Shown: positions 53,441 through 62,677, counted from the first letter of the stretch. The stretch: 64,000 nt of DNA from Butyrivibrio sp. AE2015 (GCF_000420825.1 NZ_ATVR01000014.1:25461-89460), one strand, 5' to 3'. Translations and numbers: made by a program. Notes: generated from the letters alone by a model not told the origin.

Positions 53441-54817
53441 TTACTCAACTACAACGCATCCAAGAACTGTTACGCCATAGTTTTTTGCAATTTCAAGCTC
53501 TTTGGCAATATCTTCATATTTAGATGTTCTGAGCTTTTCAACAAGGACAATGCCCTTGGAATCTGCAAGTTTGGAAAGTGATGCAGGGTCAGTAAGTACA
53601 GAGCTGCCACCTTCTATATTAAGTGCGCCGTAGTTCTGCTTAACTGTTTCTACCACCTTGGACACAACGCCTGTAACTACTGCGTCATCTGAAGAGCTGA
53701 ACACAAATACCTTGTCAAATCCGGCCTTCTGAGCACCAAGTCCAACGCCAGCTGTGATCATTCCAAGCTCGCCATCAGCAGACTCTTTCATGTTACCAAG
53801 AACAGGAACTCCGAAGAGCTCTGCGATATCATCCTTGGTCTTGATAGTCTGTGATAATACATATCTGAGGCAGAACCATAAAACAGCAATAAATGCGCCT
53901 CCAACAAGGCCAAGCGCTGCAAACTTCACACTAAATTCCCTGACAGTTATTGTCTCTGCTTCTTTATTTCTGACTGCATCATCTACAAGTGCTGTGAAAA
54001 GAGATTTCTGGTTAGCTGTAAGTGAAGCACTAACTGAAAGCATAGCCTTCTCAAGGTTTGTAAGAGCATCTGCCTGAGCCTGCTGCTCAGAAATAATGCC
54101 GTTATTCATATTTTTAGAATAATATGTATTTAAATATGTAAGAGAATGTGTATAAAGCTTTTTAACGGAAGGAGCTACCTTCTCAAGCTGCTTGGTAAGG
54201 ACATCCATTACAGCCTGACACTCCTCTTTGGACCTTGCTGTTACATTGATAGAAAGAATACTGTTTCCTTCTGAATAAACACTGTAAAGCTCTCTTACGT
54301 AAGTTTCTGCAATATTGCCTCCGAGAACTGCTGCTACTGTATCAATAACAGGCTCGTCATACATCTCTTTTGAATAAATGCTTACAATATTATTGATGTA
54401 GTTAACCTCATCAATTGATGGATAAGTTACTTCATAATAATCACCAATAATATAAGAAGCTGTAAGTGTCGGAACGCTCTCAGCATTGAGCTGCATTCTG
54501 ATGGAATTCTCACCATATTTAAGTTTCTCATTGTAAACCTTTTTATAGGCAAGGTAAGAATCAACAGCAAGTTCTGTCTCTGTTATCTCTCTCTCTGAAA
54601 GATTCTCTTTAAGAGTCTCAAGATTTGCTGCTACATCTTCTTCCTCTTCTATAGGGAGAAGAGTCTCGGCATCAACAAGCTGAGCTGACTTCAAATAACC
54701 GCCCACGCTGCCAAGCACAAGTCCTATAACGGCAGCCACAATAATGATAGGCCACTTCTTAAGGATCTGACGGCAAAGGTCGATCAGATCTATTTCCTGT
54801 TCGTCTCTATAATTCAT
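53441..54817 (-). CDS. Wzz/YveK-like polysaccharide chain-length regulator
   Basis: About 458 aa. An N-terminal cytoplasmic segment (NYRDEQEIDLIDLCRQILKKWP, shown in two parts of the Wzz domain) leads to a first span (IIIVAAVIGLVLGSVGGYL). A long outer coiled region and a second span (about residues 300-322) follow, then a cytoplasmic tail of about 120 residues that looks like a degenerate kinase-like domain without Walker motifs. It controls polymer length or export. I chose the ATG at 54817, with GGAGG four bases upstream; a longer frame has no site. It is the first gene after a good promoter. No tyrosine kinase or phosphatase partner is in the window. Confidence 0.88.
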   Translation of the reverse strand: MNYRDEQEIDLIDLCRQILKKWPIIIVAAVIGLVLGSVGGYLKSAQLVDAETLLPIEEEEDVAANLETLKENLSEREITETELAVDSYLAYKKVYNEKLKYGENSIRMQLNAESVPTLTASYIIGDYYEVTYPSIDEVNYINNIVSIYSKEMYDEPVIDTVAAVLGGNIAETYVRELYSVYSEGNSILSINVTARSKEECQAVMDVLTKQLEKVAPSVKKLYTHSLTYLNTYYSKNMNNGIISEQQAQADALTNLEKAMLSVSASLTANQKSLFTALVDDAVRNKEAETITVREFSVKFAALGLVGGAFIAVLWFCLRYVLSQTIKTKDDIAELFGVPVLGNMKESADGELGMITAGVGLGAQKAGFDKVFVFSSSDDAVVTGVVSKVVETVKQNYGALNIEGGSSVLTDPASLSKLADSKGIVLVEKLRTSKYEDIAKELEIAKNYGVTVLGCVVVE

Positions 54818-54866
54818 AAAACCTCCAAGATTATCGCATATTAAATGCATTATAATTCAAATTAAC

Positions 54867-54896
54867 ATTATACATCATAGGGCTGTGATTGGGCAA
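54867..54896 (-). promoter_or_regulatory. Promoter of the Wzz/GT26/WbaP operon
   Basis: On the minus strand TTGCCC (54891-54896) and a perfect TATAAT (54867-54872) are 18 bases apart, about 50 bases before the Wzz-like ATG. It lies in the about 100-base AT-rich gap after the GT39-like gene and probably drives the long leftward operon. Confidence 0.6.
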
Positions 54897-54919
54897 CTAA
54901 GATAAAATATCACTGAATA

Positions 54920-56413
54920 TCAATATCTTTCACTACTGAATATAAGGTAGGAATCATCATGCAGGATAACGTAGCCGCTGAGTACTTCTGCATACTCATC
55001 CCATTTGTCCTTGTCCACTATTATGATGGCATTGTCATCACTTAAAAAGTTATCAACTTCTCCGTCAACCGGAATGAGATCAAGATACATCTCAGCCGGT
55101 GCCACATACTCAGGCTCCCAGTGGTCAGTATTTTCAGGATCCACCAAAAAATCTGCTATAAGATAAGCATTCTTCCCTGACAGACTATCTCCATACTCAT
55201 CTCTCATCTCTTTTAGCTCAAAGGTAAGCTGATCTACGGGATGACCTCCCTTTCCTGCCACGTTTATATAATCTCTTATGGTAGGGATTATAAAGATTAC
55301 AGATAAAACCACTGTAAGCACCGGCACTGCGCATTTTAAAACGGCACTTCCTGTGGATATCCTGTCAACACAATAGTCCACAAGCCTTGCAACAAGTATG
55401 CACACTGCAATCTGCGAAGTGTAGGTATACCAGGATAAAGAACTCTTGGTAGCAGAAAAAATCGCCACAGGAACAAAAGCCCATAATATAAAGATATAAT
55501 TGCTTCTGAAAAACCCAGTAAATTCCCTGCCTGTTTCTTTTACATTTTTCTTAGCTGCAATCATGCTTATAGCAAAAACAACAGCAAGCAATATTACAAA
55601 CGCCACGAATATATTGGATGTCACAAAATCAATTATCGGAACGCTAAAGCTGGTATCAGCATCAGCTACCCTTTCAACAACCTCTCCAAAGAACAGCGCA
55701 TTTAACAGCTCAAAGCCGTCAAACATGAATCTTTTTACTATCCATAAACACGGGATGATGGCTGCTAAAACAGCTGATAAGATAACTCTTTTAACAGATC
55801 CAAAGGCCGCCCTGGTAACAAGTATGGACAAAAGACCTATGATAAAAATTATAGCTGCATGAGGTCCCTTGCACATGAAGGCAAGTCCCAGGCAGAGTCC
55901 ATAGGCATACATAAAATCAGGATGCTCTATCATCAGAAACAGCGCTAGCATAGCCAGTGTAAAGAACATGTTGTAGAGAGAATCCATCTCTGCTGCCCTG
56001 AACATATGAAAGGAAAAGAGCTTACTGCAGGTTCCAAGAAGCAGCGGAAAAAGTGCTGCCGCCAAGGGCCTTTTATCATATAGGAGAAAAGCCGATGTAA
56101 CAACGCATATGATAAGGCCTCCAAGAGCCGATGGAAATCTCGCTGCAAAACCGCTAACCCCAAAGGCTTTATAGGCCATGACCATTAGATCCAGGCAAAG
56201 AGGCGGCTTGGAATTAAAATAGTCCGTTGCATATCTGTAAGTATTGATCACCCAATTGCCCTGTTTGTACATCTCATAGGCGTTGGTGGCGTGATAGGCC
56301 TCATCTGTCTGAACAAGGTACCCTTCCCCCAGATTGTAAAAAAGCATGTATATCACAACAGCAAAAGATGCTGCCATTAAAATCAAATGAAACGGTTTAA
56401 ATTTGTTATTCAC
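54920..56413 (-). CDS. GT39/ArnT-like membrane glycosyltransferase
   Basis: A 497-aa protein with about eleven spans. The first outer loop reads LVQTDEAYHATNAYEMYK, with the DE pair that acts as catalytic acid/base in PMT and ArnT enzymes, followed by DYFNSKPPLCLDLMVMAYK, another ArnT-type landmark, and a later FHMFRAAEMDSLYNMFF. It transfers a sugar from a polyprenyl-phosphate donor on the outer face. The start is GTG with GGGGAG eight bases upstream. It lies 30 bases after the phosphofructokinase gene and may share its promoter. Confidence 0.87.
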   Translation of the reverse strand: MNNKFKPFHLILMAASFAVVIYMLFYNLGEGYLVQTDEAYHATNAYEMYKQGNWVINTYRYATDYFNSKPPLCLDLMVMAYKAFGVSGFAARFPSALGGLIICVVTSAFLLYDKRPLAAALFPLLLGTCSKLFSFHMFRAAEMDSLYNMFFTLAMLALFLMIEHPDFMYAYGLCLGLAFMCKGPHAAIIFIIGLLSILVTRAAFGSVKRVILSAVLAAIIPCLWIVKRFMFDGFELLNALFFGEVVERVADADTSFSVPIIDFVTSNIFVAFVILLAVVFAISMIAAKKNVKETGREFTGFFRSNYIFILWAFVPVAIFSATKSSLSWYTYTSQIAVCILVARLVDYCVDRISTGSAVLKCAVPVLTVVLSVIFIIPTIRDYINVAGKGGHPVDQLTFELKEMRDEYGDSLSGKNAYLIADFLVDPENTDHWEPEYVAPAEMYLDLIPVDGEVDNFLSDDNAIIIVDKDKWDEYAEVLSGYVILHDDSYLIFSSERY

Positions 56414-56443
56414 TTTCTTTTCTCCCCGGCCATATCAATAATC

Positions 56444-57682
56444 TCAGCGGCGATTTAAGTGCGAAATATCCAGGTACTTGGGAAGGCCATTCTCATAACT
56501 CTGCTCCACTTCGCCCTGAATAAGAGGTCTTAAATACTCCACAAGTTCACTTGTTACATCATTGCCCTCAGCATTTATCCATTCCACAGGAACAGACTTG
56601 GCTTCGTTGGCAATGTCTTTTATCTGAGCATATCCGTATTCAACCTGGTAAGGGTTGTTACTGATACGGTTTAAGACTACCATGCATCCGGTCTTTCCTT
56701 CACTTGAAAGATCAACTGCCTTTTTACCCTGGGCAAAAGACTCCTCAAGGTCAGTTTTGCTGGCCATGTGAGCTGCACATCTCTGAAGAACGTTTACTTC
56801 TACAGAGCGCACCTTGACATCTATGTTTTCTTTTACTAAAAACTCAAGAGCCTTGCCGGCACCGGATAACTGCTGATGGCCAAAAGTATCTGCCATGGCC
56901 TTGCTGGATGTGATGTAGTTTCCATCCTTATCCCTTATGCCCTCAGATACTGCTATTATAACATTATTGCGCTTTTGTAGCTCATTTCTTACATCTTCAA
57001 GAAACTTTTCTCTGTCGAATGGAGCTTCCGGAAGATAGATAAGGTGAGGCGCACCTGAATAATCGTTTCTTGCAAGAGCTGCTGCCGCAGTAAGCCATCC
57101 CGCATCGCGGCCCATGATCTCAACTATGGTCACAGACTTAACCGCATAGATAAAGGTATCATGTGCAATCTCCAGGATAGAACTTGCGATATACTTGGCC
57201 GCAGAACCAAAGCCCGGTGTGTGGTCAGTGTGGCAAAGATCGTTATCGATAGTCTTGGGCACGCCAATGATCTTAACGTCCGATCCTATCTCTTTTGCAT
57301 AGCTTGAGAGCTTTAACACAGTATCCATGCTGTCATTTCCACCGATGTAAAAAAATGCTCCAATATTATGTTTTTTGAACTGTGAAAAAATAAATGAATA
57401 AGAAGAATCATCGTCCCTGTAATCCGGAAGCTTGTACCTGCAGCTCCCTAAATACATCGCAGGGGTGTGAGTTAGAAGTGTAATAAAATCAGGAATGTCA
57501 GATGCCTTGTCAGTCAGATCCAGATAATTCTCTGACAAGACACCCAATATACCGTTTATGGCTCCAAAACACCTGTCATACTCCCCGGAATCAATAACCC
57601 CTTTCAAAACTCCCGCCAGGCTCGCATTAATAGCAGAAGTTGGTCCCCCCGACTGTGCTACAAGTACATTTTTGATGCTCAT
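56444..57682 (-). CDS. Phosphofructokinase, predicted PPi-dependent
   Basis: About 412 aa. It phosphorylates fructose-6-phosphate at C1. VLVAQSGGPTSAINASL forms the N-terminal phosphate loop. At the two positions that separate donor types it has the PPi-type residues: Asp in YIGGNDSMDT (ATP enzymes have GGDGS) and Lys in VPKTIDNDL (ATP enzymes have Gly). So I predict pyrophosphate dependence, making the reaction reversible. AAGGAGAG precedes the ATG (57682); an in-frame TTG lies one codon upstream. Its own promoter is at 57733. This is a central metabolic gene that marks the edge of the glycan locus. Confidence 0.92.
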   Translation of the reverse strand: MSIKNVLVAQSGGPTSAINASLAGVLKGVIDSGEYDRCFGAINGILGVLSENYLDLTDKASDIPDFITLLTHTPAMYLGSCRYKLPDYRDDDSSYSFIFSQFKKHNIGAFFYIGGNDSMDTVLKLSSYAKEIGSDVKIIGVPKTIDNDLCHTDHTPGFGSAAKYIASSILEIAHDTFIYAVKSVTIVEIMGRDAGWLTAAAALARNDYSGAPHLIYLPEAPFDREKFLEDVRNELQKRNNVIIAVSEGIRDKDGNYITSSKAMADTFGHQQLSGAGKALEFLVKENIDVKVRSVEVNVLQRCAAHMASKTDLEESFAQGKKAVDLSSEGKTGCMVVLNRISNNPYQVEYGYAQIKDIANEAKSVPVEWINAEGNDVTSELVEYLRPLIQGEVEQSYENGLPKYLDISHLNRR

Positions 57683-57732
57683 CAATAAGACTCTCTCCTT
57701 AAATAATATGTATTTTAAAAATTGGCAGTCCT

Positions 57733-57761
57733 ATTGTAACAGAAGATTGGGGAGATGACAA
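57733..57761 (-). promoter_or_regulatory. Promoter of the phosphofructokinase gene
   Basis: On the minus strand TTGTCA (57756-57761) and TACAAT (57733-57738) are exactly 17 bases apart, about 50 bases before the ATG. This is the best -35/-10 combination in the window. Confidence 0.7.
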
Positions 57762-57806
57762 AAAAACTTAATTCTTCAAAAGTCATTTTGCTCCCCCGCT
57801 ATCATA

Positions 57807-59423
57807 TTAAGAATTAATGCATGCTGTTTCAATTCTACAAGTGTGCTTTTTCTCTGATTTATCATAGCTGATTCCAACTAAAATGGCTTCTTTAACATCT
57901 GGTTTTTCAGCCACTTTACCTTTAAATCTCTGAATATAGTTTTTATCCTTAATCTGCTTGATTGCATTATCCGCTGAATCATCAACTTTCAATTCTAAGA
58001 TAATGCCCGGTTCTTCTTTTCTCTTAGGATAAAAAATAAAATCAACAAATCCCTTTCCGCTTTTATCCTCGCGCTGAACATCATAACGGTCTCTTGCAGA
58101 CAAGTACGCAAGATTAACAATTGCAGATAAATCAGATTCATTATTATACATAAGAATGGGAGCTTCTGTATCATGAAACTGCTCAAGAATCCGAGCTATG
58201 TCATTCTCTTTGCCCGCCAAAGTAGCCTCAAGTACCTTTCCTGACTCTATAGCCAATCTATGGACATAGCCTAATGATTCCTCCTTTTCTAACATATCCG
58301 CAAATTGTCCCATTAATTCCTGATTAGGAATCATTACAAAGCCATCCGCATAACTCAGAAAACCATATACTACCATGGCTGACAATATTTCATCTCTTGT
58401 CTTAAGATTCATTGATGTTGCAGCATACTCTTTTGCTTCACATCTAACCTTGTCCCCTGTAATCATTAGTGCCAGATCATCTTTTACACCATTAACATTA
58501 TTTCTAATATAATAAAAGATTTCGTCATATGGCCCGGCACTAGTCCAGTAATTGCCAAGGTTATTATTGGTAAGAGCTGCTACGACTGATCTTGGGTTGT
58601 ATACCCTATCGCCAACAAAAGTATGATAACCGTCATACCATTTACCGAGATCTTCGAGCGATATTCTCGGGTTTGATTCAATTTTTAAATATCTATGATA
58701 TAAATCATCTACCTCGTTCTGTAAAAAGCCAAAATATTTGCCAAAACGTTCTTCTAAAGACATCGTATATTCAAGAAACATATTAAGCTCAGATCCGCTT
58801 GAATACTTAGCTATAGGCAATATTCCTGTCATGTACGCAAGCGCAACAAAAGCCTGATCTTTTAACAGATTCTTAAGAAAAAGAAGGTATCTTGCTCTAT
58901 CTTCTTCACTTATAAAATTCATATGGAAAACAGCATCCCACTCATCGAGGACAAAAATAAATTGCGTTCCTGTGGTGTCAAATATTTTTCTTAAATCTTC
59001 CACAACAGAACTACCTTCTCTGAACTGAACATCCGGGAACGCATTATATAAATCACTGATCAGAATATCTTTGATTGTTGAAATATACTGATCATAGTTT
59101 TGACACATATCATCAATCTTACTGAAATCTATGCTGATTACATGATATGAATTGATAAACTCATCATACTTAGGATTTTCTGATATTTTACTACCATCAA
59201 AAACTTCTCTGGAATCTAAGTTCTGAGAAAAATATGCAGCAATCATGTTAGCCGCAACCGTCTTTCCGAAACGCCTCGGCCTTGTTACACATATATAATT
59301 TTCTGCAGTGCCAATCCTATCGATGAGTTCAGATATGATTTCCGTCTTGTCTATGTACCATTTACTATCACGTATTTTCTTATAAAGAGTAAGTGAATCT
59401 AATGAATCAAGATACAATCCCAT
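57807..59423 (-). CDS. AAA-ATPase-like / PD-(D/E)XK nuclease family protein
   Basis: A 538-aa protein of the AAA-ATPase_like plus PDDEXK_9 architecture common in anaerobes in many copies per genome. The N-terminal part has the family start WYIDKTEIISELI, a Walker A variant RPRRFGKTVAANM and Walker B FIFVLDEWDAVF. The C-terminal nuclease-like domain shows GFVDFIFYP and GIILELKVDD, the D and E-x-K of PD-(D/E)XK enzymes. Function is not established; a role in DNA or mobile-element handling is often supposed. It has a weak ribosome binding site (GCGAGA) and is unrelated to the glycan genes. It is adjacent to a truncated insertion sequence. Confidence 0.88.
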   Translation of the reverse strand: MGLYLDSLDSLTLYKKIRDSKWYIDKTEIISELIDRIGTAENYICVTRPRRFGKTVAANMIAAYFSQNLDSREVFDGSKISENPKYDEFINSYHVISIDFSKIDDMCQNYDQYISTIKDILISDLYNAFPDVQFREGSSVVEDLRKIFDTTGTQFIFVLDEWDAVFHMNFISEEDRARYLLFLKNLLKDQAFVALAYMTGILPIAKYSSGSELNMFLEYTMSLEERFGKYFGFLQNEVDDLYHRYLKIESNPRISLEDLGKWYDGYHTFVGDRVYNPRSVVAALTNNNLGNYWTSAGPYDEIFYYIRNNVNGVKDDLALMITGDKVRCEAKEYAATSMNLKTRDEILSAMVVYGFLSYADGFVMIPNQELMGQFADMLEKEESLGYVHRLAIESGKVLEATLAGKENDIARILEQFHDTEAPILMYNNESDLSAIVNLAYLSARDRYDVQREDKSGKGFVDFIFYPKRKEEPGIILELKVDDSADNAIKQIKDKNYIQRFKGKVAEKPDVKEAILVGISYDKSEKKHTCRIETACINS

Positions 59424-59467
59424 AATAATAGTCTCGCTTTTCTGTGTACTGTGAGGTTTCTTAATAA

Positions 59468-59496
59468 ATTATAGTACAACAATTATGGATGTAAAA
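59468..59496 (-). promoter_or_regulatory. Weak candidate promoter of the AAA-ATPase-like gene
   Basis: On the minus strand TATAAT (59468-59473) is preceded 17 bases earlier by TTTTAC (59491-59496). The -10 is perfect but the -35 is poor. It lies about 45 bases before the ATG. Confidence 0.4.
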
Positions 59497-59604
59497 GAAG
59501 ACAATGCTCACTTGAACTAAATAAATACGCATCCAGCTTATCAATGTGATCAAGGCATGTTTGTCAATGGCAAAGAACGAACGTTCACAAAAAGTTTGGA
59601 GTAA

Positions 59605-60516
59605 ACGGTTCCTATACCTATAGAGAACCTCGTTAAGGATGTTGATTTCCTTAAACTTGAGAAACTCAAGCTTGTCATGGACAGAGGCTTCTACAGCGAG
59701 AAGAACATAAATGATCTGATGAAGCATCATCATAAGTTCCTCATAGGAGCCAGGCTATCACTGAATCTTGTAAGCAGCCGTCTTAACAAGATCCGTGATG
59801 ATTTTGTTACCCGCTTTAACTATAATTCCGAGCTAAAGCTCTATGTCATGTCATTCACAGAGGAATGGGAATACACCGAGGAAAAGCCCCGCTCCGGTGA
59901 AGTCATTACTGACAAGCGCCGTATATATCTCCATTTCTACTACAATGACCAGAAAGCTACTGATGACAAGGTACGGTTCAATGCAATGCTTGACCGCCTT
60001 GAAAACAACCTGGTAAATGGCACTCCTGATCCGGAAGACGCAAAGCTGTATCAGAAGTACTTTACAATACATGAGACACCAGTAAGAGGAAAAACCTACT
60101 CATTCAATGAGGATGCAATTCGCAAGGCTGAGCGTAACTATGGCTATTTTGCTCTCATGACCAATGGCATCAAGGATCCTGTTGAAGCACTGCGCATCTA
60201 CAGGCTCAAGGATCTTATAGAGAAATCCTTTGGCAACCTCAAAGAGCGCCTTTCAATGCGCAGGATGTCTGTCGCATCAGAGGAAAACTTTGAAGGCAAG
60301 CTCTTCGTGCAGTTCATAGCACTGCAGCTGATGTCTTATATCAAAAAGCAGATGGATGAAAATGGCCTGTTCAGTGACTACACAATGCAGTCACTGCTTG
60401 ACGAGTTGGATGTCATCGAATACTACCAGCAGCCCGGCAAAGCCCATCATCTGTCTGAAATAACTAATAAACAACGTAAGCTCTATGAGCTTATGGAAGT
60501 TCCTGTACCGACATAA
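59605..60516 (+). pseudogene. 5'-truncated IS1634-like transposase
   Basis: The C-terminal part of an IS4/IS1634-type DDE transposase. The frame is open from 59605 just after a TAA, and family-like sequence begins at about IENLVKDVDFLKLEKLK. VMDRGFYSEKN carries the second catalytic Asp, and IYRLKDLIEKSFGNLKERL carries the Glu region with the YREK-like Tyr/Arg/Glu pattern. The N-terminal half, with the first catalytic Asp, is missing; the 180 bases before it show only short fragments. The first ATG is at 59677. It is therefore inactive, and marks the start of the disrupted accessory zone. Confidence 0.8.
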
Positions 60517-60614
60517 TCCTTGGTATAAAATGACGGGACTTTAGGTATAACGGGAGACAGTTACCGTGTCAAAGGGTCAAAAATAAGTGTTAAAAAACAG
60601 AAAGGTACAGAAAA

Positions 60615-61091
60615 ATGAACTTAACAAGCGATAGGCAGCGATTCCTGCAGGATGAGCTGAATACATATGAAAAAACAACACAGATGAATGAAACGGAAAG
60701 AAACGCTCTTCATGAATGGGTTGCAGCTGGTAACAGTGTTCATGAGAATACATGTAATGCTGAAGATGGTCATGGAAACTACATTGATTTCCTTGACGTA
60801 TACAGAGAAGAACAGGATATCCGTGATACTCTGAGCACACTGAGCGATGAGGAAAAGGAAGAATATCTTGCCGAACTGAGAGGCGAAGACACTATTAAAA
60901 GCCTGAAAAAGCGTCTCGATGAACTACTTTACAAAACAGATGTATATGAAAAGGTCCTCCAGAGACATAACCTCATTGAAGAGGCTGAAACTCTGATGGA
61001 AGAAGGACAGGCTCTGTCCAGAGCGTTTGATGAATGGGCTGAAGCGGAAATAGGTAAGCTTCCGGAAGGAAAACTGTCATGGTTAAAATAA
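60615..61091 (+). CDS. Unknown acidic helical protein, first gene of an overlapping pair
   Basis: 158 aa, not recognised. It is strongly acidic and predicted helical, with a coiled-coil-like C-terminal half (IKSLKKRLDELLYKTDVYEKVLQ, in two heptad runs). The N-terminal part has NALHEWVAAGNSVHEN and DFLDVYREEQDIRDTL. AAAGG precedes the ATG. It overlaps the next gene by 13 bases, so the two are translated together. It lies between the truncated transposase and an IS21-like terminus, so it may be cargo of a mobile element. I propose no function. Confidence 0.6.
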   Translation: MNLTSDRQRFLQDELNTYEKTTQMNETERNALHEWVAAGNSVHENTCNAEDGHGNYIDFLDVYREEQDIRDTLSTLSDEEKEEYLAELRGEDTIKSLKKRLDELLYKTDVYEKVLQRHNLIEEAETLMEEGQALSRAFDEWAEAEIGKLPEGKLSWLK

Positions 61092-61522
61092 AAGATAGAA
61101 ATCTTCCGGAACTTGCAGAAATATACAATAGTGGCGGCAAAGATGCTCTTTATCAAAAGCTCCGAGAGTCATTTGGAATAAAGTATCCGTGGTCAACTCT
61201 GGACAGAATGAAAAAAATAGATTATCTGGGATATAACGAAGCTACAGACAGATTTTGTGCCGCACAATGTGAGAAAGCTGGCGAAAGCCTATTTATGTCG
61301 ATTGATGAGCTTTGTTCACCGGTAAAGCCACAGCATATATGCGAGGATAAAACAGAAAGGAACGCCCCTAAAGCAGAAGCAATGGAAAAGCTTGTTAAAG
61401 AGCTTATAGGGGACAGGCTTCTAGAGCTTAGCAGATACGTTGTCATGGATACAATAAACAAGACAATGATCATAGACAAAACAGCACTTACCGATGCTGG
61501 ATACACACTGGTAACTCATTAA
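61079..61522 (+). CDS. Unknown small protein, second gene of an overlapping pair
   Basis: 147 aa, not recognised. The N-terminal 60 residues (LPELAEIYNSGGKDALYQKLRE; then YPWSTLDRMKKIDYLGYNEATDRF) are basic and could form a helical DNA-binding fold, similar in feel to regulators that guide transposition. The C-terminal half is a helical region followed by a short beta-like end (NKTMIIDKTALTDAGY). GGAAGGA lies inside the end of the upstream gene, and the ATG overlaps it by 13 bases. It ends just before the IS21-like repeats. Confidence 0.6.
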   Translation: MVKIKDRNLPELAEIYNSGGKDALYQKLRESFGIKYPWSTLDRMKKIDYLGYNEATDRFCAAQCEKAGESLFMSIDELCSPVKPQHICEDKTERNAPKAEAMEKLVKELIGDRLLELSRYVVMDTINKTMIIDKTALTDAGYTLVTH

Positions 61523-61524
61523 AA

Positions 61525-61650
61525 GGTGGGTCAATTCACAGTGTAAAAATCGAGATCTATAAACAAAACTGACCCGCCTCCAAAATCACAATGACGGATC
61601 CAATGGTGGGTCAGATTTAAGTATAAAAGTGGGTCAATTTTACTTGACAA
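61525..61650. mobile_element. IS21-like terminus with repeated GTGGGTCA units
   Basis: Three direct copies of a GTGGGTCA-A/G-TTT unit start at about 61526, 61606 and 61629, each followed by a tail like GTATAAAA. One inverted copy (TGACCCGCC) is at about 61570. The outermost sequence on the right is TTTTACTTGACAA, which on the other strand reads TTGTCAAGTAAAA. Multiple short repeats at an end and a TGTCAAG-type tip are typical of IS21-family elements in clostridia. No istA or istB gene was found, so this is a remnant or one end of a rearranged element. Confidence 0.5.
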
Positions 61651-62084
61651 TCAACAGGGTATGTATACGTCCCGTCCCAATTTTCAAACCAATCCAGATT
61701 TCTGAACGCTGGAAGTATCTCAAACTTCATGCCGTCAGAGAATTTCACCACAACAACCTGTCCATCACCTTTGACATCGGTCTTAGGATAAGTATCAAGA
61801 ATAGCGTTTTTCACAGCCTGGAGAAGACGTGAGGGACCGTTGCCATTCAAGGATGTAAAGTGATCATACTCCTCATTAGGAAGTTCAAATAGTACATCAA
61901 GATCACTTGTACCTATGGCTGTACCGCGACCATAAGAACCAACATATCGGCTATGAGAAGTTTCTGATGAAGAATTCCAAAAGTCCTCGTTCACGGCTTT
62001 TGTTATAGTTTTATATCGCTTTGAAATCAATGAAATTGTATCGACATCCATCGGATGGTTGTTTTTTGTTACTTTAGAACTCAT
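61617..62084 (-). pseudogene. Truncated CD-NTase (CBASS-type nucleotidyltransferase)
   Basis: The N-terminal half of a SMODS/CD-NTase cyclase. SRYVGSYGRGTAIGTSDLDVLFELP carries the GS motif and the metal-binding D-x-D in separate short blocks, and VVVKFSDGMKFEILPAF carries the region of the third acidic residue. The start is the ATG at 62084 with AAGGA upstream. Native sequence stops near DWFENWDGTYTYP; the remaining 14 codons are read through the IS21-like terminus. Full-length enzymes have about 300-400 aa, so about half is gone, and no effector, Cap2/Cap3 or HORMA/TRIP13 gene is seen nearby. It is a broken anti-phage signalling gene. Confidence 0.78.
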
Positions 62085-62194
62085 GAGTAATCCTTTCTGA
62101 GGTTTAATCCCTTTTCTGTTTAATCCGCCCACCAGAAGGAAGCCATCTTGTCCCCATTTAGTTGCCTAATATTACCCGTCTATCCACTTCCATC

Positions 62195-62677
62195 TTAATT
62201 AACTCTACTTTTTTTCCTTACTAAAGTGTCTGAGGCTCTTAAAGGCAAGGAGTATATATAATTTAACAACTTACGAATATACTCATTTGCAAACCAACAT
62301 ATGCAAAATGTTACTAAAGAAATAGAAACAATACTTAAGCTCAGCAAAGATAATTCACGCAACTTCGCAAAAAGCATATCTTCACGAAGAAACCAAAATA
62401 TCAATCCATGATTTATAAATATGTAAATACTATTCCGTCCTAAAGCCCCCATTATCAGATTTCTACTACCATATAGCAATATGAAGAGTAGAATACATAT
62501 CACCAATGCAATACTAAGAAATATCATTCTATCTCCCCAAGAATAACCTCCCCTAAAGTACGACTGATAGTTAAACATAGCTTGGGGATTAATATTCTCT
62601 GCATATATTCCTATAAAAGCTAATATTCCTAAAAGAAGAGTGCCTGAAAAAATTTTGATTTTTACTCCACCCCCCAT
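62195..62677 (-). pseudogene. Acyltransferase-3 family protein, C-terminal part after a frame shift
   Basis: A 160-aa frame with about four spans, corresponding to the second half of an OafA/YrhL-like (Acyl_transf_3) membrane O-acyltransferase. It includes LGRNSIYIFINHGLIFWFL, a typical late segment. It joins the preceding frame at a run of six G on the minus strand (62670-62675); one extra G, or a -1 shift, would fuse the two. It is AT-richer than the glycan operon, suggesting a different origin. Confidence 0.7.

Noticed and set aside
59461..59733. Minus-strand 90-codon open frame beside the transposase remnant
   Set aside because: It overlaps the transposase remnant in antisense, lacks a ribosome binding site and resembles no protein family.
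60540..60600. REP/RAYT-like palindrome (GACA...TGTC) after the transposase remnant
   Set aside because: The match is only a few bases and no RAYT transposase is nearby, so support is too weak for a feature.
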